Shown here: piece after piece, positions 39,202 through 46,399 of the stretch
Numbering within the stretch: position 1 is the stretch's first letter
How the letters are laid out: each line of letters starts with the position of its first letter
Made by a program: the position numbers and the translations under genes
Assembly (NCBI RefSeq): GCF_022288805.1
Contig: NZ_JAKOPM010000004.1
Coordinates: 62,001-126,000, forward strand
Direction: 5' to 3'
DNA: 64,000 bases
Source: Corynebacterium yonathiae
GTDB lineage: Bacteria; Actinomycetota; Actinomycetes; Mycobacteriales; Mycobacteriaceae
Notes under the pieces: model-generated
Database searches by the model: none
The model's input: only the letters and a program-made list of their open reading frames with translations
Told to the model about the DNA's origin: nothing

Positions 39202-39818
39202 ACGCAAAGCAGGAAATTCTAAACCGCATCCGCTCCGCCCAAAAGCAGGCTGGTCTTCCCGACCACGTTGATGCCCCGCGCGACTACCAGCACGAAGGCA
39301 CCCTGAACGCGGACGAACTGCGCGATATGCTCATTGACCGACTCGAGGACTACAAGGCCGAGGTGCACGTCACCGAGGAAGGCGAGCTGAAGCAAGCCAT
39401 CGCCAAGATCCTTAAGGATCGCGAGTGCAACGACATCCGCTATGCCGAGGGCATGGATGCCAGCCTATTCGAAGGCTTCGACGCGAAGCCGGACGATAAC
39501 AGTGTCGATCCGCGCACCCTCAATGAGACCGACGCAGTGGTCACTTATTCCCATGTCACCTCCGCCCAGACCGGCACCATCGTGCTCGAGTCTGATGAAC
39601 GTTGCGGTCGTCGCGCGCTCACCCTAGTTCCGGATCGCCACCTGTGCATCGTCCACCAGGATGAGATCGTCTACGGCATCCCCGAGGTCATCTCCCGCAT
39701 GGATCCAGAGAAGCCTGCAACCTGGATTTCCGGCCCTTCCGCCACCTCTGATATCGAGCTCACTCGTGTCGAGGGCGTACACGGCCCACGTGACCTCATC
39801 GTCCTCATCGTCAAGTAG
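39198..39818 (+). CDS. lutC: Lactate utilisation protein C (LUD domain)
   Basis: 206 residues, LUD domain, the third subunit of LutABC. Contains TDAVVTYSHVTSAQTGTIVL and RALTLVPDRHLCIV, typical of the domain. The GTG start overlaps the lutB stop (GTGA), a coupling overlap. A weak GC hairpin (39827-39851) follows without a U tract. Confidence 0.92.
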   Translation: MNAKQEILNRIRSAQKQAGLPDHVDAPRDYQHEGTLNADELRDMLIDRLEDYKAEVHVTEEGELKQAIAKILKDRECNDIRYAEGMDASLFEGFDAKPDDNSVDPRTLNETDAVVTYSHVTSAQTGTIVLESDERCGRRALTLVPDRHLCIVHQDEIVYGIPEVISRMDPEKPATWISGPSATSDIELTRVEGVHGPRDLIVLIVK

Positions 39819-39937
39819 GTTACATAGCCCTCGCCCCCGGCCGGTGAGGGCACCCACCTGCTGTGAAGATGATGCTAAAAGCATCAAAGAAGCATAGGCT
39901 AGGTCTACCAGTTGTTTTTATTCTGGAGACCTAATCT

Positions 39938-41521
39938 ATGCTTTCTTTTTCTTCTAAGCTTGCGGCCACGCTCGGTGCTGCTGCGGTCACCATTGGTGTT
40001 ACTGCACCGATTGCTACGGCCGCAACTGCATCCGCACCGCTGGAAACCAAGCCCGCTATTTCCTGGGAGGACTGCCCCGAGCAGGTAGATATCGACTCGG
40101 CCGAATGCGGACGCATCGAAGTCCCTACCTATTATGACAACCCGAAGGCCGGCACCATTAGCGTCGGCTTCGTGCGGGTGCCCGCCGCCAACCCTGGCGC
40201 CCGCCGTGGTGCGTTGTTTACCAACCCTGGTGGCCCAAGTGGCGATGCTTATGGATGGGCCGGCAATAGCGCTGTTCCGTGGCCACAGGCCGTGCGGGAT
40301 GAGTGGGACACCATCGGTGTACAGCCACGCGGTCTTCCAGGCTCCACCCCAGTCAAGTGCGATGCCACGGCCACCAGCGACCCGCTCCAGGGAAGCCTCC
40401 AGGTGGGAAAGCTCACCCGCGATGCCTGCGAAAAGCACACCCCGGGCTACACCAACTCACTGACCACCGCGAATACCCTGCAGGATTGGGAGATGGTGCG
40501 CCGCGCCTTGGGCGAGGACAAGATTGATATCGCCGGTACTTCTTATGGCACCTACCTCGGTTCCGCTTACGCCACCAAATATCCAGAGCACACCGGCAAA
40601 GTCTTGTTGGATTCCGGAATGAGCCCCAAGCTGGCGTGGAATGGCATCTTTGCTTCGCAACAACGCGGCTATGAAAAGGGACTGCACGATCTCTTTGGGT
40701 TCATCGCCAAAAATGATGCCAAGTACCACCTCGGCACCACCCCGCTGCAGGTCTATGAAAAATGGTCTCAAAAGGTAGCTCGTGAGGCAGGTGTACGCCC
40801 TACCGTCTTGCCACCGAACGCCAAGATTGGTGACCTACCTCCAGGACTCGAATTTGCCGGCCAGCCCGGTGCGGACATCATGTCCGCCACCGGCCCACTT
40901 CGCGTGCAGGCGGAGTTCCTCAGCCAGAAGATTCAAAACCCCAATGCTGTGCAGGTTTCCTCCCCGTTGTTGGGCATGACGCGCCTCCTCGTTCCGGTTC
41001 CTTCGCAGTGGGATGCCTTTGCTAAGCACTTGAATGGCAGCGAGCCTATGGATGCCGCGCAGTCCGCCCCAGAGGCAACGCGCAAAGAGCAAGAGTCCCT
41101 AGCCCAGGCAATGAATATGCAAAACCTCATTGTCTGCAATGAAAACACTGTGCCTGGAAATCCGCTGCTGTACCCGAGCTACCTGTGGGCCAATTTCGTC
41201 AGCGTTGATCCCTTCACCCTCATCAACTCTCTCTACGGCTCCGGCGCGGGCTGCGGTGGACGTGCGCCGGTCACCGGCCAGGCGCCTCTCGACGGCTCCA
41301 AGCTCGCCACCAAGCCCCTCCAGATTCAAGCAACGGGCGACCCACAAACGCCGTACCAATACCACACGAGCCTCTCCAAGCCGATGCAGTCGCGTGTGGT
41401 CACCGTCCACGGCCCTGGCCATGGGCACTTTGCCTCCGAGAATAAGGTTGTCGATGACATTGGCGTGCACTATTTGCGCACCGGCGAAGTAACTACTGCC
41501 GACGCCCCTGGCCTGATTTAG
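39938..41521 (+). CDS. Secreted alpha/beta hydrolase, tripeptidyl-aminopeptidase-like (S33 family)
   Basis: 527 residues. Sec signal peptide of about 30 residues ending near TATASA. The nucleophile elbow is GTSYGTYLG (G-x-S-x-G), and the C-terminal HGPGHGHF carries the catalytic His. The layout matches secreted S33 peptidases/TAP-like hydrolases of Actinobacteria (C-terminal TAP domain). It could cleave N-terminal tripeptides outside the cell, but the substrate cannot be read. GGAG lies 10 bases before the ATG. Corynebacteria have several paralogues. Confidence 0.8.
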   Translation: MLSFSSKLAATLGAAAVTIGVTAPIATAATASAPLETKPAISWEDCPEQVDIDSAECGRIEVPTYYDNPKAGTISVGFVRVPAANPGARRGALFTNPGGPSGDAYGWAGNSAVPWPQAVRDEWDTIGVQPRGLPGSTPVKCDATATSDPLQGSLQVGKLTRDACEKHTPGYTNSLTTANTLQDWEMVRRALGEDKIDIAGTSYGTYLGSAYATKYPEHTGKVLLDSGMSPKLAWNGIFASQQRGYEKGLHDLFGFIAKNDAKYHLGTTPLQVYEKWSQKVAREAGVRPTVLPPNAKIGDLPPGLEFAGQPGADIMSATGPLRVQAEFLSQKIQNPNAVQVSSPLLGMTRLLVPVPSQWDAFAKHLNGSEPMDAAQSAPEATRKEQESLAQAMNMQNLIVCNENTVPGNPLLYPSYLWANFVSVDPFTLINSLYGSGAGCGGRAPVTGQAPLDGSKLATKPLQIQATGDPQTPYQYHTSLSKPMQSRVVTVHGPGHGHFASENKVVDDIGVHYLRTGEVTTADAPGLI

Positions 41522-41549
41522 TCCCCCACTACCCCATGCGCTAAAATCA

Positions 41550-41575
41550 CATCGTTGGGAATTTTCCCAGCGATG
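41550..41575 (+). promoter_or_regulatory. 12-pair palindrome directly before the tRNA
   Basis: CATCGTTGGGAA (41550-41561) and TTCCCAGCGATG (41564-41575) pair along 12 positions (one G-T) with a 2-base centre. The last base is the first base of the mature tRNA. A TAAAAT element at 41542-41547 is a plausible -10, which would put the palindrome in the 5' leader of the tRNA precursor. Confidence 0.5.
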
Positions 41576-41648
41576 TCTCCGTAGCTCAGCGGATTAGAGC
41601 ATCGGTTTCCGGTACCGAAGGTCGCAGGTTCGATCCCTGTCGGGGACA
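41575..41648 (+). tRNA. tRNA-Arg (anticodon CCG)
   Basis: A full cloverleaf can be folded: acceptor GTCTCCG/CGGGGAC, D-arm GCTC...GAGC, anticodon stem TCGGT/ACCGA with loop TTCCGGT (anticodon CCG at 41609-41611), T-arm GCAGG-TTCGATC-CCTGT and discriminator A. It reads CGG codons. CCA is not encoded. Confidence 0.95.
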
Positions 41649-41653
41649 CGGTC

Positions 41654-41697
41654 ACCGCTGGACACCAGGATTTCTTGGTGGCCAGCGGCTTATTTAT
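41654..41697 (+). terminator. Terminator after tRNA-Arg
   Basis: CCGCTGG-a-CACCA and TGGTG-g-CCAGCGG make a long interrupted stem followed by TTATTTATT. It ends the tRNA transcript and lies before the convergent end of the MerR gene. Confidence 0.8.
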
Positions 41698-41741
41698 TAT
41701 CTATCGGCCCGTTCAGCCTCCCCTAGCGATTCCCGCTACCC

Positions 41742-42539
41742 CTATGCCCACTCCGGGTTTGCGGTATCCACCCCTTGCTCCTTTGCCGCATATTCAATCG
41801 CATCCGCCAACCACTGGGCAAGCCCCTCCTGCTGTGCCTCATAGTGGTCGCGGAAGCGCTCATCGGCAACATACCCGCGTGAAATCAGGAAATGCTTCGC
41901 CGGAGTAACCGGGAAGAAGGAACTGAGTGCTGCGCGGTGCTTCTCGACGAGCCCCTGCGCCACCTCCGAATCCACTGCTACGCCGTCGGCCACAGCTTGG
42001 GCTAATTCTTTTTCTACCTCAACTACACCTGCTTGGGCGTTACTCCAATTCTCCTTCGACCAGCCCGCGGTGCGCTGTTGATACATGGCCCAATCCTTAC
42101 TCGATCCGTAGGCCTCTTCAGCCTCTTGCTGATGCGCGGCGAAGTTGGCATCGCCGACAATTTGTCCTATTTCTTCAGTGGTGAGCTTTCGGTTATTCAT
42201 TGCGTCCTCCATCAAGGTGTCAATCGCTGCCAGCATTTTGGTGAGGTTGTCCCGCTGAGCAAGCAAGCTTTCCCTCTGCCTCTGCAAATGTTCTACGTCA
42301 GAGGCATCGCCATCTAGCAGCTGTTTAATATCGGTCAATTTCATACCGGTGGCGCGGTAGATCAGAATCTTTTGCACCCGTGCGCAGTCCGCCTCGGTGT
42401 AGAGCCGGTAGTTGGACCAGCTGCGCCACGTAGGAGACAGCAAACCTTGCGCCTCCCAGTGATGCAGAGTGCGCACCGTAATGCGGAAGAGCGCTGCTAC
42501 CTCGCCAACGGTATAAAGAACTTCATCGATGTCGTCCAT
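41742..42539 (-). CDS. MerR-family regulator with TipAS-like ligand-binding domain
   Basis: 265 residues. An N-terminal MerR winged helix (YTVGEVAALFRITVRTLHHWEAQGLL) is followed by a coiled-coil dimer region (about 75-110) and a C-terminal TipAS-type domain (about 140-260; HQQEAEEAYG, DERFRDHYEAQQEGLAQWLADAI). TipA proteins bind thiopeptide-type antibiotics and activate their own and resistance promoters. The ATG at 42539 is only 6 bases after its -10, so the transcript appears leaderless. It diverges from an ABC transporter operon, its probable target. Confidence 0.85.
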   Translation of the reverse strand: MDDIDEVLYTVGEVAALFRITVRTLHHWEAQGLLSPTWRSWSNYRLYTEADCARVQKILIYRATGMKLTDIKQLLDGDASDVEHLQRQRESLLAQRDNLTKMLAAIDTLMEDAMNNRKLTTEEIGQIVGDANFAAHQQEAEEAYGSSKDWAMYQQRTAGWSKENWSNAQAGVVEVEKELAQAVADGVAVDSEVAQGLVEKHRAALSSFFPVTPAKHFLISRGYVADERFRDHYEAQQEGLAQWLADAIEYAAKEQGVDTANPEWA

Positions 42540-42545
42540 GACTTC

Positions 42546-42576
42546 ATTGTCGCGCCTCACGCTGCGTCAGGGTCAA
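42546..42576 (-). promoter_or_regulatory. MerR-type promoter and operator for the TipA-like regulator
   Basis: Leftward -35 TTGACC (42571-42576) and -10 GACAAT (42546-42551) with a 19-base spacer, the overlong spacing MerR activators correct. The spacer holds the dyad CCTGACGC-A-GCGTGAGG (42555-42571, 7 of 8 arm positions). This is the classic autoregulated MerR layout. Confidence 0.75.
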
Positions 42577-42636
42577 CCCAGACAACATCTCCAGAAACAC
42601 TTGCCAGAGTGTTGGGTTTATGCAACACTTGGGTGC

Positions 42637-43143
42637 ATGACAGCAAACGAAGCCCCTGTTTCAACAACGATCCGCGCCGAGCGGTTCCGCCGCCCCGGCC
42701 CCACCCGTGGATTAATCGCGTCAATGTATGGCTGCGTAGCCGTATCCGCGATCTTCCTGCTCATCGCCCTGGCTCTTTCCTCCTACTGGGCCCTCTTCGC
42801 TATGTCTATAGCAATCGTGCTCTCGTGCGTCCCGTGGACCATTCTGCGAATTTCCATCGACTCCAAGGACACGAAGCCTCTGACCTCTCTCGATGAATAT
42901 GAAGCGCAGACCCTCGATCAATGGCGCCGCAGGGCCTTCAAGCTGTCTACTTCCCTACTATTTGTCGGCGGGTTTGCCACGCTCCTCACGGGAAATTGGT
43001 TCCTCGGAGGAGGAATTACTGGAACTATTGCAACCAAATACCTCCTAGGAGCTGGCTACTTCCTGCTCTTTAGCTACTTCATCTCTGCCACCCTGCCCGC
43101 TGTCGGCTACGCACTGACCTTCAACCAGAACTCGGAGAATTAA
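42637..43143 (+). CDS. Small multi-pass membrane protein of the ABC transporter operon
   Basis: 168 residues from MTANEAPV with about four membrane segments (for example IFLLIALALSSYWALFAMSIAIVL and LLGAGYFLLFSYFI). No family recognised. It starts the rightward operon, 2 bases before the ATPase gene, and probably belongs to the same efflux system. An upstream extension of the frame overlaps the promoter region and is not used. Confidence 0.6.
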   Translation: MTANEAPVSTTIRAERFRRPGPTRGLIASMYGCVAVSAIFLLIALALSSYWALFAMSIAIVLSCVPWTILRISIDSKDTKPLTSLDEYEAQTLDQWRRRAFKLSTSLLFVGGFATLLTGNWFLGGGITGTIATKYLLGAGYFLLFSYFISATLPAVGYALTFNQNSEN

Positions 43144-43145
43144 AC

Positions 43146-44045
43146 ATGCCCACCTTGACCATTGACCACCTCAATAAGTCCTTCGGGGAGACGCAAGCCC
43201 TGCGGGATATGACCTTTAGCGTTGGCAAGGGCGAAATCTACGGGTTCGTCGGCTCCAACGGCGCCGGAAAGTCCACCACCATGCGCATTGCGCTTGGTGT
43301 GCTGGCGAAAGACTCCGGCGAAGTCTATTTCGATAATGCCCCAATTAATGACGATAATCGCCGCCGCATCGGTTATATGCCAGAAGAGCGCGGACTCTAT
43401 GGCAAGGAACCGCTGCTTAGCCAGCTGGTCTTCCTTGGCACGCTGCACGGTATGGATATAGCCGCCGCCAAGCGGGCCGGCGCGGAGCTCCTTGAACAGC
43501 TGGGCCTGGGCGAGCGCATGGACGATAAGCTCGATGACCTCTCTTTGGGCAATCAGCAGCGAGTACAGCTCGCAGCCTCCCTTATCCACGACCCAGACAT
43601 GCTGATTCTGGACGAGCCTTTTTCCGGGCTGGACCCAGTAGCAGTCAACGTCATGTCAGACATGCTGCGCGAGCGCGCCAACCGTGGCGTGCCCGTCATT
43701 TTCTCCTCGCACCAGTTGGACTTGGTGCAGCGCTTGTGTGACCGCGTGGGCATTGTGACGAAGGGGCACATGGTGGCCGAAGGGGGCGTCGATAAGCTGC
43801 GCAGCCAAGGCCCTCCTCGCTTCGAGGTCGCTACCCCAGCACGCGGCTGGTATCCGGAAGGAACCGAGTTGGTGGCAGAGACTGCCGACGCCGTGGTACT
43901 CCAAGCAGATCCCAGCGTCGATGACCAGACAATCCTACAAGCCGCATTGGCTGCAGGCCCGGTCCATTCCTTCGGCCGCAAGATCCCAGACCTGACCGAG
44001 CTATTCCAGGACGTTGTCACCAGCAACCAGAATGAGGAGGCCTAA
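43146..44045 (+). CDS. ABC transporter ATP-binding protein
   Basis: 299 residues. Walker A GSNGAGKST, Walker B LILDEPFSGLD and switch His in SSHQLDLV. The signature reads LSLGNQQR rather than LSGGQ, as in NatA-type exporters. A C-terminal extension of about 80 residues follows. Partners the permease gene 3 bases downstream. Probably exports a toxic compound sensed by the divergent TipA-like regulator, by inference. Confidence 0.85.
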   Translation: MPTLTIDHLNKSFGETQALRDMTFSVGKGEIYGFVGSNGAGKSTTMRIALGVLAKDSGEVYFDNAPINDDNRRRIGYMPEERGLYGKEPLLSQLVFLGTLHGMDIAAAKRAGAELLEQLGLGERMDDKLDDLSLGNQQRVQLAASLIHDPDMLILDEPFSGLDPVAVNVMSDMLRERANRGVPVIFSSHQLDLVQRLCDRVGIVTKGHMVAEGGVDKLRSQGPPRFEVATPARGWYPEGTELVAETADAVVLQADPSVDDQTILQAALAAGPVHSFGRKIPDLTELFQDVVTSNQNEEA

Positions 44046-44048
44046 GCC

Positions 44049-45215
44049 ATGCAGTATTCCGCAATGAAGACCATCGGAGTTGTAGCCAAGCGTGAAATGG
44101 CAGTCGCGCTGAAGTCGAAGATGGTAGTGGGCACTATGCTGCTCCTCATCCTTGGCGCCATTATCGCCCCAATTGCTATCAGCTTCTTCAGCGGCGATGA
44201 TGAACCTGATTCCGTAGCCGTCGTGGGGCTGGAAGCGACTGCCTTTGCTGATTCCGGCATCGATGCCACCGCGGCGAAAGACCGCGCGGAAGCCCAGCAA
44301 TTGGTAGAAGATGACGAGGCCGATGCCGCGCTCGTTCCGGCAGAGAGCGAAGGCTGGGATCTTTTGAGCAAGGGTGATACGCCTGCCACGGTAACGACCA
44401 CCGTCAACCAAATCGTTTCTTCTCAAGCACAAGCAACGGCGCTGGATAAGCTCAATATTGACCCGCAAGAGCTAGAGAAGGCTACCCCTTCGACCGCCGT
44501 AAATCAGGTGAACCTAGAAGAAGAGGATGGCACTGAACAGAAGATGGCCGGCGTTGCCACCGTCTTGATCGGAGCCATGGTGGTGGTCTTTTCCATCATG
44601 ACTTTCGCTGGCCTGATTGGCGGCCGCGTCACGGAAGAAAAATCCTCCCGCGTGGTGGAAATCATCTTGTCTTCCGTGCGCCCAGTGGACTTCCTGGCCG
44701 GCAAGATTTTGGGCAATACCATCATCGGTTTCTTGGCCACCCTTCTCATTCTAGGCGGTGGCGCAATCTCGCTTGCAGCGTCAGGCCTGGCTAGTGACCT
44801 CGAGCTAGATTATGGCTTGGTAGCCGTCCTCCTTGTGGGCGAGATTCTAGGCCTGCTTTTCTTTGGCAGCCTCTACGCTGCAGCCGGCTCGATGGTGCAG
44901 CGCACCGAGGATCTCCAGTCCACGCAGGCACCGATTCTGTTTCTTGTCTTTGCCACCATGTATGTACCAATGTTCGGCTGGATGCACCTGGATGCCACAT
45001 GGATGCAGGTTATGACTTGGTTGCCGCCGGTTTCCATGCTGGTCGCTCCGATGCAGGTGGCCGGGGGCAACCTCAGCTGGTTGGGCTTGCTGGCTAGCTA
45101 CGTGCTCATGGCTGTAGTGACTGCACTGATTATCGTGCTAGTCGGTCGCATCTACCGCCGCGCGATTTTGAATAATGGACGCAAGATGACCTGGCGCCAA
45201 GCCCTGGGCAAATAA
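44049..45215 (+). CDS. ABC transporter permease (ABC-2 / NatB-like)
   Basis: 388 residues. One N-terminal membrane helix (VVGTMLLLILGAIIAPIAI), an extracytoplasmic domain of about 150 residues, then five or so helices from about residue 175, the usual NatB/YhaP topology. Last gene of the operon and followed by the strong terminator at 45221-45253. Confidence 0.82.
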   Translation: MQYSAMKTIGVVAKREMAVALKSKMVVGTMLLLILGAIIAPIAISFFSGDDEPDSVAVVGLEATAFADSGIDATAAKDRAEAQQLVEDDEADAALVPAESEGWDLLSKGDTPATVTTTVNQIVSSQAQATALDKLNIDPQELEKATPSTAVNQVNLEEEDGTEQKMAGVATVLIGAMVVVFSIMTFAGLIGGRVTEEKSSRVVEIILSSVRPVDFLAGKILGNTIIGFLATLLILGGGAISLAASGLASDLELDYGLVAVLLVGEILGLLFFGSLYAAAGSMVQRTEDLQSTQAPILFLVFATMYVPMFGWMHLDATWMQVMTWLPPVSMLVAPMQVAGGNLSWLGLLASYVLMAVVTALIIVLVGRIYRRAILNNGRKMTWRQALGK

Positions 45216-45220
45216 AAACA

Positions 45221-45253
45221 ATCCGGCTCCCCGCCGTGTGCGGGGAGCCGGAT
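45221..45253. terminator. Strong bidirectional terminator
   Basis: ATCCGGCTCCCCGC and GCGGGGAGCCGGAT form a perfect 14-pair stem with a five-base loop, preceded by AAAACA and followed by TCTTCT. It serves both the rightward ABC operon and the leftward operon ending in the 67-residue membrane protein. Confidence 0.9.
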
Positions 45254-45270
45254 TCTTCTATGTGCCGAAG

Positions 45271-45474
45271 CTACTGAGTAATGAACTCGTTGGTGATCGG
45301 CTGGGTGATGTCCAAGGTGCCGTGCTCGATGTAGTACATACCGAAGAACATGGCAGCCACCATCACCAGGGCCAGCAGCATGGAAGGAATCCACTGAAGG
45401 AATACGGGAACCCAGCCATTGCCCTTATCGCGGGCTGCTGCTTCGCGCTGTTCCTGAGCCTCACGCTCGTTCAT
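45271..45474 (-). CDS. Small single-pass membrane protein, function unknown
   Basis: 67 residues: a charged N terminus, then one membrane segment (FLQWIPSMLLALVMVAAMFFGMYYI), then a short tail. GAAAGG lies upstream of the ATG. It is 108 bases downstream of the 99-residue gene, with a dyad (45518-45530) between, so it may have its own promoter. No family recognised. Confidence 0.5.
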   Translation of the reverse strand: MNEREAQEQREAAARDKGNGWVPVFLQWIPSMLLALVMVAAMFFGMYYIEHGTLDITQPITNEFITQ

Positions 45475-45517
45475 AATGATAAAACCTTTCGATCCACCGA
45501 GGATTAACTACGGATAT

Positions 45518-45530
45518 CTTAACAGTTAAG
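45518..45530. promoter_or_regulatory. CTTAAC-A-GTTAAG dyad
   Basis: A perfect 6-base inverted repeat in the 108-base gap upstream of the small membrane protein, beside a possible leftward -10. Possibly an operator for the MarR regulator encoded just upstream, whose family favours such short dyads. Confidence 0.4.
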
Positions 45531-45582
45531 TCCGCCGAAGGCCGCATTCCTCGCACTTTTGATTGACGCCGAAACTTCGCCC

Positions 45583-45882
45583 TTAAATTCCAGGGTCTTC
45601 GTTATTGAGCAGCGCTTCTACGAAAGACTCGCGGTCCGCGAGCATGCGCTCAATGTCCTCTTCCGCGCCAACAATCCATAGCTCGGTGTCTTGGTCATAG
45701 GTCAGCGCAGAGTCTGGGTAGGCCTCTAATGCCTCTTCCATGGCGGTGACTTGTTCCTCGCTAGCCGTATCCTCCAAGTGCGCCTCGGGGTCACCGATGC
45801 GCGGGCTAAGCTCCTCCAGCGCAGTGATGCCATAGGTTTGATATTGCTTCTTTGGGTGCTCAAAGAGCTCTTGGCCCATCAT
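45583..45882 (-). CDS. Small acidic protein, function unknown
   Basis: 99 residues from the ATG at 45882 (AAAGGA upstream); a TTG at 45891 would overlap the MarR stop. The sequence is acidic, with YQTYGITALEELSPRIGDPEAHL and a central VTAMEEALEAYPDSAL region. No family recognised. It follows the MarR gene by 5 bases and is probably in the same operon. Confidence 0.55.
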   Translation of the reverse strand: MMGQELFEHPKKQYQTYGITALEELSPRIGDPEAHLEDTASEEQVTAMEEALEAYPDSALTYDQDTELWIVGAEEDIERMLADRESFVEALLNNEDPGI

Positions 45883-45887
45883 GGAGC

Positions 45888-46394
45888 TCAATCCTTTCCG
45901 TGTAGTAGTGAATCCGGCACGTACCCTTCGTAGCCTGGCAGGTTAGTTACCTGCACAACTCCGGTGAAAAAGCGCTTAAGGGCCGGGATATCCTCGGGCT
46001 CAAGGTGATCAAAGACCATGCGTCGCACCGATTCCACGTGTTCGGGGGCGGCGCGCCGTAGGTGTTCTAGGCCGGCGTGGGTTACGCACACATTGATTCC
46101 GCGGGCGTCTTCCTCGTCGGGTTCTTTAAACAATAGCCCGCGCTTTTCCATGCGGGTTACCTGGTGCGAGGCCCTAGAGCGGTCCCACTCCAGCTGCGTA
46201 CACAACTCACGCAGGCGCAGGCGCTCCTCGGGTGCCTCTGAAAGAGCGACTAGCACGGCGAACTCGGAGGCAGAAACTTCTCCGCCGGCTTTCAGCGTTT
46301 CATCCATTCCCCTATCAATTTTGCGCACAGCGGCAAGCAACAGACGCCATAGCTCCTGCTCTTCATCGTCTAACCAGCGAGTTTGATAAGGCAT
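45888..46394 (-). CDS. MarR-family transcriptional regulator
   Basis: 168 residues, winged-helix MarR fold: EFAVLVALSEAPEERLRLREL, then RSRASHQVTRMEKRGLL (recognition helix) and DARGINVCVTHAG (wing). MarR proteins usually repress nearby genes until a small ligand binds. The ATG is only 5 bases after the stop of the SMC-like ATPase gene, so the regulator appears to be co-transcribed with the SNF2 operon. Confidence 0.85.
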   Translation of the reverse strand: MPYQTRWLDDEEQELWRLLLAAVRKIDRGMDETLKAGGEVSASEFAVLVALSEAPEERLRLRELCTQLEWDRSRASHQVTRMEKRGLLFKEPDEEDARGINVCVTHAGLEHLRRAAPEHVESVRRMVFDHLEPEDIPALKRFFTGVVQVTNLPGYEGYVPDSLLHGKD

Positions 46395-46399
46395 GGAAA

